From contig CP145428.1 in the NCBI GenBank assembly GCA_036867785.1, forward strand, positions 310,001 through 374,000: 64,000 nucleotides of DNA, read 5' to 3'. The translations under genes and the position numbers were made by a program. The stretch's first letter is position 1, and the number at the start of each line of letters is the position of its first letter. This DNA comes from Plasmodiophora brassicae (taxonomy: Eukaryota > Endomyxa: Phytomyxea > Phytomyxea > Plasmodiophorida). Shown here one piece after another: positions 53,628 through 63,981 of the stretch. The notes under the pieces were generated by a model. It ran no database searches. It saw only the letters and a program-made list of their open reading frames with translations, and was not told the origin of the DNA.

Positions 53628-56600
53628 TCATCGGTCCGGGCCGAACGCGTCCAGCAGGTCGCGCCGGATGCGACGCCGGCGCTGCGTCGGCGTCCGGAAC
53701 AGCAGCAGCTGCGACAGGTCCCTGGCCAGGCGCCAGTCGACCGCCCCGCCGCCCACCTGGCCGTTGACGTGGTCCAACAGTGCGCGACCCGCCTCCGCGT
53801 ACGACTCCCGTTCTGCACGCGCCGCACCGCTCTCGCCCATCAGCAGTCTGGCCGCTCACGTGGCCCGTCGCAAACCGTACCGAATGTCGGGGCGGTGACC
53901 GGCGTCCAGGTTCGTGCGCATCGGGACAGGAACGCCGGCGCCGGGTGGCTCGTGGCGGGCGTCTTCGCGTCCGGGTCCCCGGCCCGCACCGGGCCAAGCA
54001 GGTCGACAATGCGCTGGTCGTGCGCCTTACGACGTGCTCGACCGGCTTCGTCGAGGCGGGACAGCGCGCGCGGGCACATGCTCGACATGATCGCATGGTA
54101 GTCGGCGTATCGGATGCAGAGCACGCGCGCGGACGTGATCGACGTTGCGGACAGATCCGCCCTGGTCGGGCGCGCGTCAGGCACGCCGATCGGCGAAGCG
54201 AAACGGGCGCGACGTCCGGCACCTGCGTGGGCTGTCGCTCGAGGGCTGGAACGCGCAGAACGTCTGATGCGGGCCGACTTGCGCCAGGTCCACGTCCACC
54301 GTGTCGTCGTTGGACGGGACGCCAGGAATGCAGAGGTCGGGCGACGATAACGACACCTAAGCGCGCCCGCGATCAGACGCGGAAGGGCCTGCACACAGCA
54401 GCAGCACCGACCGATCTCGTGAGCCGCACGTCGCCGGAGACGACCACGTGGATGGCGCTGGCCGGTTGCCCCTGCATGCAAATGTACTCCTCCGGCATGT
54501 AATGTCTGATCTCGCACGCCGACCGCGCCAGCTTCATCAGTTCTGCATCACGAGCAACGGTCAGGCGTGCTGGTGCCGCTGCCGCCGCCGCCACCACCAA
54601 ACCTTTGGTTCGGCAGCACTGAAACTCGTAGACGGTTTTCAGGAACGACGCGATGTAGGCGGGGCCGCTGGTGTCCGCCTTGCGCAGCGACCTGATGGGG
54701 GTTGTTTAGAGGCGCTGGCCCGCCCGACTGGGGCAGCAGTCGACGCGTGCCTGAGGAAGTACTTGCGCTTGATGGTGAGGAACATGGTGTTCTCGCGCGT
54801 CACGACCGTGGCGGCGCGCGCCTTGCCGTGCAGGAGCGCCAACTCGCCGAATGTGGACCCGGGGCCCACACTCGACACGCAGGGGCCGTAGATCTCGGAG
54901 ATCAACTCGTTGTGCATGACTGCCCCCATTGCGGTAAACGCGAGTGAGCGCCGATCGATGGCGCACGAATTCGCTCGCGCCTACAGATGTTGTCATCGAC
55001 GGACAGCGCGTCCGCCCCCGACGGCGACGATTCGTCGTCGCCGTCGTCGTCTGAATCCGCCGAGGTGGACTTGCCACCCGCGCCGCCGGCACGTTGCAAT
55101 CTGCGAATCTGCAACGCTTGGATCGCCGATGGCTTCGGCTGCGGTGGGCCCGCGCTGTCCCGGACGTGGATCGAGACGGACCCGCGCACGATCAGGTAGA
55201 AGTTGTCGCCCTCGTCGCCCTGCTTGAAGACGGTCGTGTACGACGGCATGCTGCCCTTCTCGATCAGGCGCATCATCTTCAGGCGCTGGTCCGGCACCAT
55301 GTCGGCGAAGAACTTCACGAAGTGCAGCGCGTTCTGCAGTGCTGTGGCGCACGCGACACGTCAGACGGTGAACATCATCATCAGCCGACTGGCCCAGCGC
55401 CCCGTCGCGCAAGGTGCGCGACTGCAGCGCCAATAGTGCGCGGGCCATGTCGGAGCACACCACGTGAGTGTGCCCAAACCCGCGCGTCCAGTACCCTGCA
55501 AGTCGGCATTGGAGCGCTCCAGCCTCGGCAGCTTCATGATACGGTCCAGGCTGGCGATGTTGCGGAGCAGGTCGGCGGCGCTCGCCAGGAGTTCCCGCAT
55601 CTGCCCGACGCGCCAGTCAGACGTCGTCGTCGCGCACGTTGCTGGGGGGCGCCCCATACGGAATGCCGATCGACGACGACCACGTCGCACTTCGTGCGGG
55701 TCACCACGGTGGACTGGAACCGACCCCCGTTGATCATCTCCATGCCGAGCAGGTTCCCCGGCGATAGCTCGCAGACGAGGTCGCCGATGCTCCCGGACGC
55801 GTCGCTGACGCTGTCCCGGCGCTCGTGGACGGCCACCGTGCCGCTGGCCAGGACGAACGCCTTGTCGGCCGGCGCCCCCTGCTGCATCATGACGGACAGT
55901 GACGGCAACTGTTGAACGTCATCAGCTCGGCGTCGACGTTGAACGCGGGAACGAGTACCGACGTGCTGCAGGTGCACTTCGGAGGCGATCCGCATGGCGA
56001 GGCGCTTGTCGAGCTGGTCGAACAGGGCCGGGAACGCGTCGATGATGACATTGCACGCGTTATCGTTGCGCTTGCGCGGCGGGACCTTCAGCGCCTGCTG
56101 CACCGCGTCCGTCAGGATCGGCAGGGCGCCGTTTCGACGAAGTTCCCGCATGATCGTCGATATGCGCAGACACGCTGACACGATTGTCAGCGGTGCCCCA
56201 CCGACCACCACCACGCGGGCATGCACCGACCTAGCGCGGTCTGCTGCCGGGCGATCATTCGCTGATCCGGACGTGGCCCCGTCAACGACAGGTCGTCGGT
56301 AGTGGAAACAACAACGTTCCCAATGAAGCTTCCCGGAGGAATGATCTGCAGCGGATACGTCCGTTAGGGAGCGTTTCAGGTTCACATGACGTGGACCCGG
56401 CCACCTGTGTGCATTCGCCACTATCGGTACACTCAGCCAGCGACCCGGTGAGAACGACGAAGATCCATTCGGCGCCGGGCATGGTCTCGTCCTTGGCGAT
56501 CGTCAGCAGCGACATGTGGTCGCAGAGGGACGCCCGGGCCTGACCATTTCGTTAGCCTCCGCCTGGGGCGAGCGGGACCATACCCGTGCGTACCGCGAGG

Positions 56601-57302
56601 GGCAAGTCCCGAATGTAGGGGATGGAACTCAAGGCGCGCAGGGCGCTCTGCTGCATCTCGTTGTTCCACGTCTTGAACCGGGTCTGCTTGCCCAATGCGA
56701 CCGCCGCCGACCGCAACGCAGCGTCCACGCGGATGGATGCCTGCGCTAACCGTTAGCGGGCGTTCATATCATCAGGTGCAGGTATAATCGTACGTACCTG
56801 GGACTGCCCCGATTCCCTCTCGTAGTCGGCAGACTCCAGCACGGCGACAATGCATTCCTCGACGGCCACGATGGAGCAGTCGTGGACGGCCCCGCGTGTG
56901 AGGAACAGGTCGTTCGAGGGCAGACACGACGGGCCGGCGGCGCGCCCGATCGGAGTGCCGGCAGCAGGCTTTGGGCGCTTCAGCACCTTCTTCACAGCCG
57001 ACCATTTGTGCGCTTCGGCCGGCTTCTGGCGGTCATCAATGAATGTCGTGGGAAGGAACCCGGTGCACACACAAGAGCACCTTCTCGGCGGTATCACCCG
57101 ACCGGTACATGACGACTTGTCCAGCAATCAGGACGAACAGCTTGGTGACCGGTGCGGACTGCTCGACGATGGTGTCGTTGATCCCGAACGATCGAACGGT
57201 CATGAGAGACGCCAGACGGGCCCGAAGCGCAGCTGGGCAGTAGAACAGCAGCCCGGGCGCGTTGCACACCACATCGTACTGCTCGGGCGTCAACGACGCC
57301 AT
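53628..57302 (-). CDS. large multi-exon protein with about five cyclic-nucleotide-binding-like domains
   Basis: Open segments along 3.7 kb of the minus strand repeat the CNBD pattern. CNBD1: LLFYCPAALRARLASLMTVR, KLFVLIAGQVVMYRSG and VEECIVAVLESADYER (57302-56800). CNBD2: MQQSALRALSSIPYIRDLPL, AEWIFVVLTGSLAECTDSG and IIPPGSFIGNVVVSTTD (56750-56280). CNBD3: FDQLDKRLAMRIASEVHL, KAFVLASGTVAVHERRDS and SPGNLLGMEMINGG (56080-55660). CNBD4: MVPDQRLKMMRLIEKGSMPS, DNFYLIVRGSVSIHVRD and GSTFGELALLHGKARAATVV (55310-54760), with an intact phosphate cassette. CNBD5: IRHYMPEEYICMQGQPASAI and ARVLCIRYADYHAIM (54570-54080). The C-terminus is helical (SYAEAGRALLDHVNGQV) and ends GPDR at 53628. Only CNBD4 looks competent to bind cyclic nucleotides; exon borders are approximate. 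No kinase, channel or RGS domain was found. Confidence 0.65.
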
Positions 57303-57443
57303 GCCGGACGCTGCGACGATTCCTGGGCGGGTGCACAAATATCTGCCTAGGTAGGCACCGCAGGCAGATCTAGCGAACGTACCAGTCCACCGAGTGGCCT
57401 ACCACGTGGCTTCCCGTGGCAGCAGCGTACCCGACTAGCAACT

Positions 57444-57543
57444 AAACGTCGTTTGCGGCAGGCGATGACAAGTTTGGGGCCGGCGCTCGTCGAAGTCCTT
57501 GACGTCGCCCCACACTTGTCATCGCGTGCAGCAAACAACGTTT
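57444..57543. repeat. 36-bp-arm inverted repeat (hairpin)
   Basis: Arms 57444-57479 and 57508-57543 match at about 31 of 36 positions (for example GGCGATGACAAGTTTGGGG against the complement of CCCCACACTTGTCATCGC) around a 28-base loop. It could be a small MITE-like element; no flanking target duplication was recognised. Confidence 0.75.
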
Positions 57544-57973
57544 ACCATGCGAGATCGATTCGGAATTGCATTCCGGCGGGCGACACATCGCGTAGCAACA
57601 AGTGTCCTGCAAAGGCGGAGACGACCATGGCACACTTGAACGAGTCACTTGGTTGCGGGACACCAACATCCTTGTTGACCAAGCGGTCAACGCCCGCATC
57701 CGGGAACAGAGCCTGAAAGCGATCTGATCACAGCACGTCGTGTGGCGCCTCGAAACGGCGCCCCCTCCCGAATGAATCGAAACAAATCGCCGTTTGTGAC
57801 CCGAGGTTAACGCACAGAAGGGTCCAGTGATAAGTTGCAATTTGGGAGGCAGCAATAAGACACGCTTCGGCCTTGATGACGAGAGTGACTTGGCTACATA
57901 CTAATACGCCCGGAACAAAGGTCCTCGCACGGGGGTCACATCGTCGCCCTTATCGTGGCCTGTTGAAACTATA

Positions 57974-58390
57974 CGGGGAGCCGTGGCGGTCGCTCCATTT
58001 CGCCATCGATGCCTCGGTGACTGCTTGTCAGTACCATCTGACTCGACTTGGAGGGACATTTGGCTCGGCGACGATGTTATCGACATCTGGTTTCGGTACC
58101 CCGGGACGTTCGTTCCTCCCTTAGACTGTCAACCACGACCGAACGGCGATCTGAAACGGAACAGTGGCCCCCGAAATGTCTCTATTGCCACATCCGAGAC
58201 GTACTCGTTCGATCGTGGTCAACAGGCTAAGGCGACGAAGGTTCCGGGGCAATCGAAGGCGAGCTGCCGAAACCAGATGTCGATAACATCATCGTCAAAC
58301 CAAATATGCCCGCAAATTCAAGCCCGATGGTGCTGGCTAGCAGTACCGAGGCATCAACAGCGAAGTGGAGCGACCGCAACGGCTTCCCCT
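57974..58390. repeat. diverged inverted duplication
   Basis: 57974-58098 and 58266-58390 are inverted copies. Shared strings include GATGTTATCGACATCTGGTT and GCGGTCGCTCCA. In translation both arms read SLHFAIDAS or SLHFAVDAS and MLSTSGFG, but neither is a complete gene. Probably a remnant of a mobile or fold-back element. Confidence 0.7.
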
Positions 58391-58588
58391 TGAAACATGC
58401 CAGGATAAGGTCAACGATCTGCTGGAGTTCGCCGAGCGCTCCGTTTACTGGCACGTGTATGACGAGTTGGCGCGCGACAGCGGCCTGTCGGGTGATGCCG
58501 CGCGATTCCCGCGGCCCGAGGTCGACCAGGAATCGATTTGGTGATCGTATCCGTGCCTATTTCAATGATGGACGATTGCCAAACGTCG

Positions 58589-59329
58589 TCATCGGAAACC
58601 TTTCCGTTGTCGTTGGCGCTGTCGTGCCCGAACAGCCGCCGCGCGCCTGGTCTCAGAATCCACCGACCCAGCGCTGGACCCGGACTCCTCGTCGTCGTCG
58701 CTCTGGGCGAGCGCGTTATCCTCGCTGTCGGACTCGAGATGACGATCGTATTGCGGACGGGACCGTTTCGTTCGACGAAACTGGGGCCCGGCACCGGTCG
58801 ACGCGGTCCCCATGACGCTTCGCCTTGCAGCAAATTCAGCTTCCACCCGCCTCCTCATCTGTTCCTGCCGTTTGGAGTCTTCGGCGGCGCGTAACTGCGC
58901 GCGACGACGGCTACCATCTTCGATAGCGGATGACGTGCATTCAGCAGGCTTCCACCCGTCGGGTTTCCGCTGACGCAGCACGGTCTTCACCTGATCCATC
59001 AGCGTCGCGCGCTTGTCCGCATTCAGAAGCTCATCACGCGCGTCCTGAAGAATCCGGTACGCACGGACGCGCCGTTTCTGATCCGCGTCGTCAGCGTACC
59101 GGTCCGGGTGCACCGACACAACCCGGCGTCGGAACGCGTTCACGATGACGCGCTCGCACGCCGGCCCGTCACCCACATCGACCACCCATCGCAGGTGGTT
59201 CAGCTCGTCCAGCGTCGGATGCGCCAGTCCCAGCACCGCGAACGCGTCGTGCCGCGCCGCAATGACCTGCTCCGCCGCCGACCGTCCCACGGCGTCGCCA
59301 ACGTCCTCCTCCTCCTCTTCGTCGGACAT
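58589..59329 (-). CDS. J-domain protein (DNAJC8-like), intronless
   Basis: 246 aa from an ATG at 59329. An acidic start (MSDEEEEEDVGDAVG) precedes an atypical J domain: HDAFAVLGLAHPTLDELNHL, VNAFRRRVVSVHPDRYADDA with the HPD tripeptide that stimulates Hsp70 ATPase, and RAYRILQDARDELLNADKRA. A charged helical region follows (ERRRVEAEFAARRS-like) and an acidic Ser-rich and then basic tail (RARQRQRQRKGFR). The layout, J domain near the N-terminus followed by a long charged helix, resembles nuclear DNAJC8, but the insertion between helices I and II is larger. Function beyond Hsp70 co-chaperone is inferred. Confidence 0.7.
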   Translation of the reverse strand: MSDEEEEEDVGDAVGRSAAEQVIAARHDAFAVLGLAHPTLDELNHLRWVVDVGDGPACERVIVNAFRRRVVSVHPDRYADDADQKRRVRAYRILQDARDELLNADKRATLMDQVKTVLRQRKPDGWKPAECTSSAIEDGSRRRAQLRAAEDSKRQEQMRRRVEAEFAARRSVMGTASTGAGPQFRRTKRSRPQYDRHLESDSEDNALAQSDDDEESGSSAGSVDSETRRAAAVRARQRQRQRKGFR

Positions 59330-59693
59330 TTTACCGAATCAGCAAAAAAGCGTGGAACGATGCAACTGCACGCGCCGCAAACTGCGTGCGTGCCACGTTA
59401 CATCTATTCATAGTACCGTACGTCGAGCGCCAAAACAGCAATTAAGGACACTGCTCGTTCTGTTTTCATTACGTCAATATTGGCACGGTTCGACAGTGTG
59501 TGCGCCGGCGAACGTCGCTTCGGGCGATGGTCTGATGGTGCCACGGGCGAGCGAACATCGCTCCGTGTTGAGGCCGTGGACACCGGCACAACGCCTAAAA
59601 ATAGACGTGTTAATTACCTGTGCGGAAATTGCGCGACGTGCAGTCGCAAAACCACAGACCGCCTCCGCGAGACCGCGATCAGACTGCCCAGAC

Positions 59694-60767
59694 ATGGGAA
59701 GAATGCCGCGTTGTGTCGGCATCGTTATCGTTTTAATCCTGGCCGCGCGATGCTGGGGAGAACCGCCCGGGGTACCGCGCGCGCTCGTGAAATGCGGCGA
59801 GCTTGCGATCAGGGTATCCGCGGGTCAGACCGGGAAGGCGTGGCTGCTGCGGTCGTCGGCCTGGAACTTCCTGGCCGAGCAGTACTGGAAGTTGTTCTAT
59901 GCCAGCAGCCCGTCCTACGCGCGTATCTACGGGTACCTGGACACAAACCGCTTCGTGTGCAACGCAAAGTGTACCGTGATGCCGTACGCAGGGACCGCTG
60001 CTGGGTCACTCGGCGTGCAGACCGTCAGAGTCTCCATCCAGTCCCTGTCGTTACTCATCTCCGTTATAACGGGACCAGAGAAATGGGAGCAGGCTTTAAG
60101 CGAAGCCTGGAAATCATATGAGTCTGATCCGAGGCAGTTCACAAAGAGACTGCTCTCAAGCGTCACCGCGTCGGCAAGTAAGGCCGTTTCCGTAACAGCC
60201 AGCGCAGCGCTTCGTGAAACGGCCGTCTTCTTGCTGGGCTCGATGGTTGTTCCTCAACTCAATGGCGCGCTCTTGATACATGGGTTCTACCCGTGGTTGT
60301 ATTCCCAGGTCCTGACACCATTACTGAGCCCAACGGCGTTCCCGTTCAACGTGGTGCTGGAGTCGTGCGCGCTGAATGCTGTCGATTTCATGTGCGAGTC
60401 AGTGCCAAGAACGGTCGTTGACTGGGTAGTCGGTCGTTTACGACAACCGTCGACACAACCTGAAGGCGCCTGTCCTTCATCGGACCCATTGCTAGCGATG
60501 ACTGAGGTCGACGACGACACCGTTGTCGTTTCCCGGATCGCAGATGAAGTGCCTCAAAGCGCGACTGAAGCGGACAACGAATTCGTCCCTGTGGACGACG
60601 CGATTAGACAGGAACCAAGCGGGGCGGAAGGGGTCGACAAGAACAACAACGACAAGCCAAAGGAAAACAAGCTTCATGTTCGACTGCAAATGTTGGTCAG
60701 CAGGACCATCAAGACCATTGTGTCCAAGATGACGGCATGCTTCAAATTCGGGAATACTTTCCGATAA
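59694..60767 (+). CDS. intronless secreted or membrane-associated protein, unknown family
   Basis: 357 aa from the ATG at 59694, chosen because it begins a clean signal peptide (MPRCVGIVIVLILAARCWGE). The mature part has several amphipathic or hydrophobic stretches (QTVRVSIQSLSLLISVITG, ALRETAVFLLGSMVVPQLNG and LIHGFYPWLYSQVLTPLLSP) and cysteines at FVCNAKC and ESCALNAVDFMCES. The C-terminal third is acidic and Asn/Lys-rich (VDKNNNDKPKENK), ending in a basic helix (LVSRTIKTIVSKMTACFKF). No known domain. Like the genes at 12.6 and 16.1 kb it is intronless, carries a signal peptide and lacks a family. Confidence 0.65.
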   Translation: MGRMPRCVGIVIVLILAARCWGEPPGVPRALVKCGELAIRVSAGQTGKAWLLRSSAWNFLAEQYWKLFYASSPSYARIYGYLDTNRFVCNAKCTVMPYAGTAAGSLGVQTVRVSIQSLSLLISVITGPEKWEQALSEAWKSYESDPRQFTKRLLSSVTASASKAVSVTASAALRETAVFLLGSMVVPQLNGALLIHGFYPWLYSQVLTPLLSPTAFPFNVVLESCALNAVDFMCESVPRTVVDWVVGRLRQPSTQPEGACPSSDPLLAMTEVDDDTVVVSRIADEVPQSATEADNEFVPVDDAIRQEPSGAEGVDKNNNDKPKENKLHVRLQMLVSRTIKTIVSKMTACFKFGNTFR

Positions 60768-60801
60768 AGTCAATCTTCGGGAGCAGCCTCATTTGACCTG
60801 T

Positions 60802-62874
60802 TTAGTTATCATCGTCGTTGAGTGACTTCAACACCTCTGAGCATGCGAGCGACAGCTGGGCGTCTGTAGCGAATTCAGACTGCGCCTACGATGCAGAGTC
60901 AGATTGCGTGCTTAAGAACGCTAGACGCAGCTATCGTTGACCTTTGCGCACGTTTCGGCGACTTGAAGCGAATGCGCAATCGACTTGCACGTCGTGTCGC
61001 GAAACACGAGGGACCCTACAATAAGGACGAGTCGATTGATGACCTTGACATCTAAACTTCGTAGTCAGTGGAAAGGTTTACATATTAACCGTGTGACCAC
61101 ACACCTGAGCTTGACTGCAGAAGTTCGCTGCAGATGGATAGCAGCTGGACCTTGGCCGACTGCGCCGATTCTGTCGCTGCCAGCTTCGGTTCCAGGAACG
61201 AAATGGCGTAGTTGATCAAGACCGTCATGTACGCAAGACGAATAGGGCCTGCGACCCGTAATCAACCACCGGAAATCAAGGGCGACGGCGTGCCAAACCC
61301 GCAGGCGACGTGATAAACGGACGAATCGCTTCATGGATCGTGTCGAACTCATCGACCATGACCTTCTTTAACGGGCCCCGAATGAACAGGTTGCACGTCA
61401 TCCGCAAGGCGCCTACCCAGATGTACAATTATTTTCACGAAATACGTGGCACAACCTGCTACCGACCGAGACTCGCTTCGTTGGACGGTGCCGACGCACG
61501 AACAATTCTGGCAATGTTCGCAGACGTCAGCCAGGCATGCAGACTCGGATGGATGACGGCCATGCGTAGAAGGTTGACAAGAGGCGGAAGGTGAGCGGGT
61601 TTCCAGTTCTCAATCATGCGATCGATCAGATCGATCTGAGCAGGCGTAATGGTCGACCGATGGAAAGACGTCCTCTCAGAGACAACATCAACCAGCGACG
61701 ACAACGTCGCGAGGTCTGCGTCGTTCAGGACCAGGCCACAGTCTGAACAGACGTCAGCGAGATGAAGTTCAACTCGATAGCGCCTGAACGTGCCTGGGGA
61801 ATCGTTGAACTCGATGATCTTCTCCTTAACAACATCGAACTTGCACTGCTGGAACGTGGCGAGTTCTGCGGCCTGCAGGGGGATCGCCGCATACGGTGAT
61901 GGAGCGGCTGCCGGCTCACTCTACCAATCAGCGTTAATGACACAATCCGACGAGCGTGTTCGATATCCGACCTTGGGCACTTCGACGACGGCGAGTCGGT
62001 CAACAGTCGATTCGAGCTTGGAAGCGTTGGCCCCCGAGAATTCTTCAACAAGGTCGCCGTTCTTATAGAAACTGCAAGACAGAGACTGTTAATGCGGATT
62101 CTGCATACCGCTCAACAGCGATCCGTACTGAAAGGTCGGCATCGAAGCAATCCTCTTTGCCTGGGCAATGTCCCGGTTCTTGTCAACGTCAACCTGACGA
62201 GAACGTGAGCGGAAAGCACCGGATGAGGTCATTCGATTGGCGAACCTTCAGAAAGACGGCCTTGCCCGCGTACAACTTGGCGAGCGAATCCACCGCGGGT
62301 GCAATATGGCGGCATGGCCCACCTGTTCGGCAACGTTTACCATGCGACAGGGAATAGAACGCTGGTACACGGACACCACGACGCGGTGAAATCGACGACG
62401 ACGAGGAGCCTCTCGGTGCGAACGATCTCGTTGAACTGGCCCATGCCGTAAACGGCCACAACTTCATTCTTGACCGAGGACGATGACGCGGCGGAGGCCC
62501 AGGGATTCGGGATGGGCGCAGGCGCTGGAGCAGCGCCCGTACCACCTGTCAGATGACAAACCGTCGCATCACAATACGCACGGGTCCACTGAGAATCGAG
62601 TTCAACCAGGATTGACGCCCAACGAACGCATCCTCTCCATGAGGAGCATCAGATCGGGATCGTTCATGAATTCGGCGGCGCGCGACGGATCGGCCATGAG
62701 CTGCTGGACCCTATCCGGATCGGTAAGGCCCCCGCAACCGGGGCGAGGTCCACGCCAGGTGCGATATACGTACTTGGCCATGACCTGCGGGTTCGACATG
62801 AGCCGCATCAGGTCGGGGTCCGACATGATCGCGGTGATCGTCTGCGGGTCCATCTGCGACAGCATCGAATCCAT
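60802..62874 (-). CDS. STI1-thioredoxin-PUL domain fusion protein
   Basis: Minus-strand exons join through clear introns. The N-terminal STI1 domain reads MDPQTITAIMSDPDLMRLMS, NPQVMAKVQQLMADPSRAAE and MNDPDLMLLMERMRSLGVNP. A Pro/Ala/Ser linker (GAAPAPAPIPNPWASAASS) leads to a thioredoxin domain: [20 protein letters not shown] (active-site WCGPC, split by an intron after the first base of the Cys codon), AGKAVFLKVDVDKNRDIAQ and KRIASMPTFQ. The C-terminal PUL domain reads LATFQQCKFDVVKEKIIEFN, DLIDRMIENWKPAHLPPLVN, LLRMAVIHPSLHAWL, CNLFIRGPLKKVMVDEF and YMTVLINYAISFLEP. It ends SLNDDDN at 60802. PUL binds p97/Cdc48; STI1 segments bind Hsp70/Hsp90 or hydrophobic clients. The start is uncertain; the ATG at 62874 is the first inside the clear domain, and another lies at 63006. 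Confidence 0.78.
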
Positions 62875-63058
62875 CTCGACCGTGTGGCCAAAAAACGCGG
62901 TGCAAAGTCCAATCTGACGAGCCGAATCAATGGGTGTGTACTTTACTGGGGGCTTCGTATCAATTTCTAAGTGCCCTTTGACACAGTATTCCAGGTGTCG
63001 GTCCATTTCCAAGAAAACGGATGGGTCGACACCCAGACCGCTGTAAACATCGTCCTAA

Positions 63059-63510
63059 CCGCATGACAAGCGCCCAGCTGGACGCCCTTCAATGGTTTTA
63101 TAATGTGCGCTTTGCTCGTAAGCCTTGTCGGCAGGCTCGATTCCGAATTCGCGGTATTCACGCTGTGATTTGTTAATAGCGCCAGGCGCCGCCCTGCAGG
63201 TGCGTCGCGACGGGTTGCAAGAGTTTCTTACAATTAGCAAATTAACAAAACGCGAATCTTCACGTGGACGGCACAGTACCAAATAACCGCTTATTTACAC
63301 TCTGCCGGCTCAGGATCATGTAGTGTTGCGCTACATGATAAGAAACTCTTGGAGCCCGTCGCGACGCACCTGCAGGGCGGCGCCTGGCGCTATTAGCAAA
63401 TCACAGTGTGGATACCGCGAATTCGGAATCGAGCCTGCCGACAAGGCTTACGAGCAAAGCGCACATTATAAAACCATTGAAGGGCGTCCAGCTGGACGCT
63501 TGTCATGCGG
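63059..63510. mobile_element. large fold-back (inverted-repeat) element
   Basis: Two arms of about 172 bp (63059-63230 and 63339-63510) are near-identical inverted copies around a 108-base spacer. Shared strings include GCATGACAAGCG, AGGCGCCGCCCTGCAGGTGC and GATTCCGAATTCGCGGTAT. The spacer is AT-richer and contains a small hairpin, ATCATGTAG/CTACATGAT, at 63316-63340. There is no transposase ORF, so it would be a non-autonomous fold-back or MITE-like element. Confidence 0.75.
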
Positions 63511-63516
63511 TGTATG

Positions 63517-63981
63517 TCAGCAGTTGACACGCCATCGACTGGAAAATATGGCAGCGCCGGGAGGATGACCCCCACGGCGAAGGCGCCACCCGGCGGGACG
63601 ACACCCACAAACACTTGTGGGATCGCCCCAGCCGGATGGCCGGCGACGTCCTTCGCGACCGGCAACAAAGGTCGCTGGGTTGAAAGCCGGTGGCTGTTTC
63701 GGCTTCGAACGCGCAGGTTTGATGTTCGCGCCGACATCTCTTGCAGCTGGATGCGGATATCCTGGAGATCTGTGCAGCTGCACCTGCAGCTGAGCTTGCA
63801 GCTGATCCTGCTGCGCCTGCAGCTGCACCTGCAGCTGAGCCTGCTGCGCCTGCAGCTGCACCTGCAGCTGAGCTTGCAGCTGAGCCTGCTGCGCCTGCAG
63901 CGCCGGCGCAAACCATGCCGGCGCTCCGGCACCGGCATACTCTTGAGCGGCATGCTCCGCCACAATCGCATGCGATCGCAC
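63517..63981 (-). CDS. Gln/Leu/Val repeat protein fragment, probably running off the window
   Basis: The minus-strand frame has 7-residue-like repeats of the type AQLQAQLQVQLQAQQ (encoded at about 63770-63900 by repeats of GCAGCTGCACCTGCAGCTGA), then PAFNPATFVAGREGRRRPSG and a short C-terminal part. No ATG starts the frame inside the window, so the gene may continue beyond 64000. The same DNA is open in other frames because of the repeat, so coding is uncertain. Confidence 0.35.
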   Translation of the reverse strand: MRSHAIVAEHAAQEYAGAGAPAWFAPALQAQQAQLQAQLQVQLQAQQAQLQVQLQAQQDQLQAQLQVQLHRSPGYPHPAARDVGANIKPARSKPKQPPAFNPATFVAGREGRRRPSGWGDPTSVCGCRPAGWRLRRGGHPPGAAIFSSRWRVNC

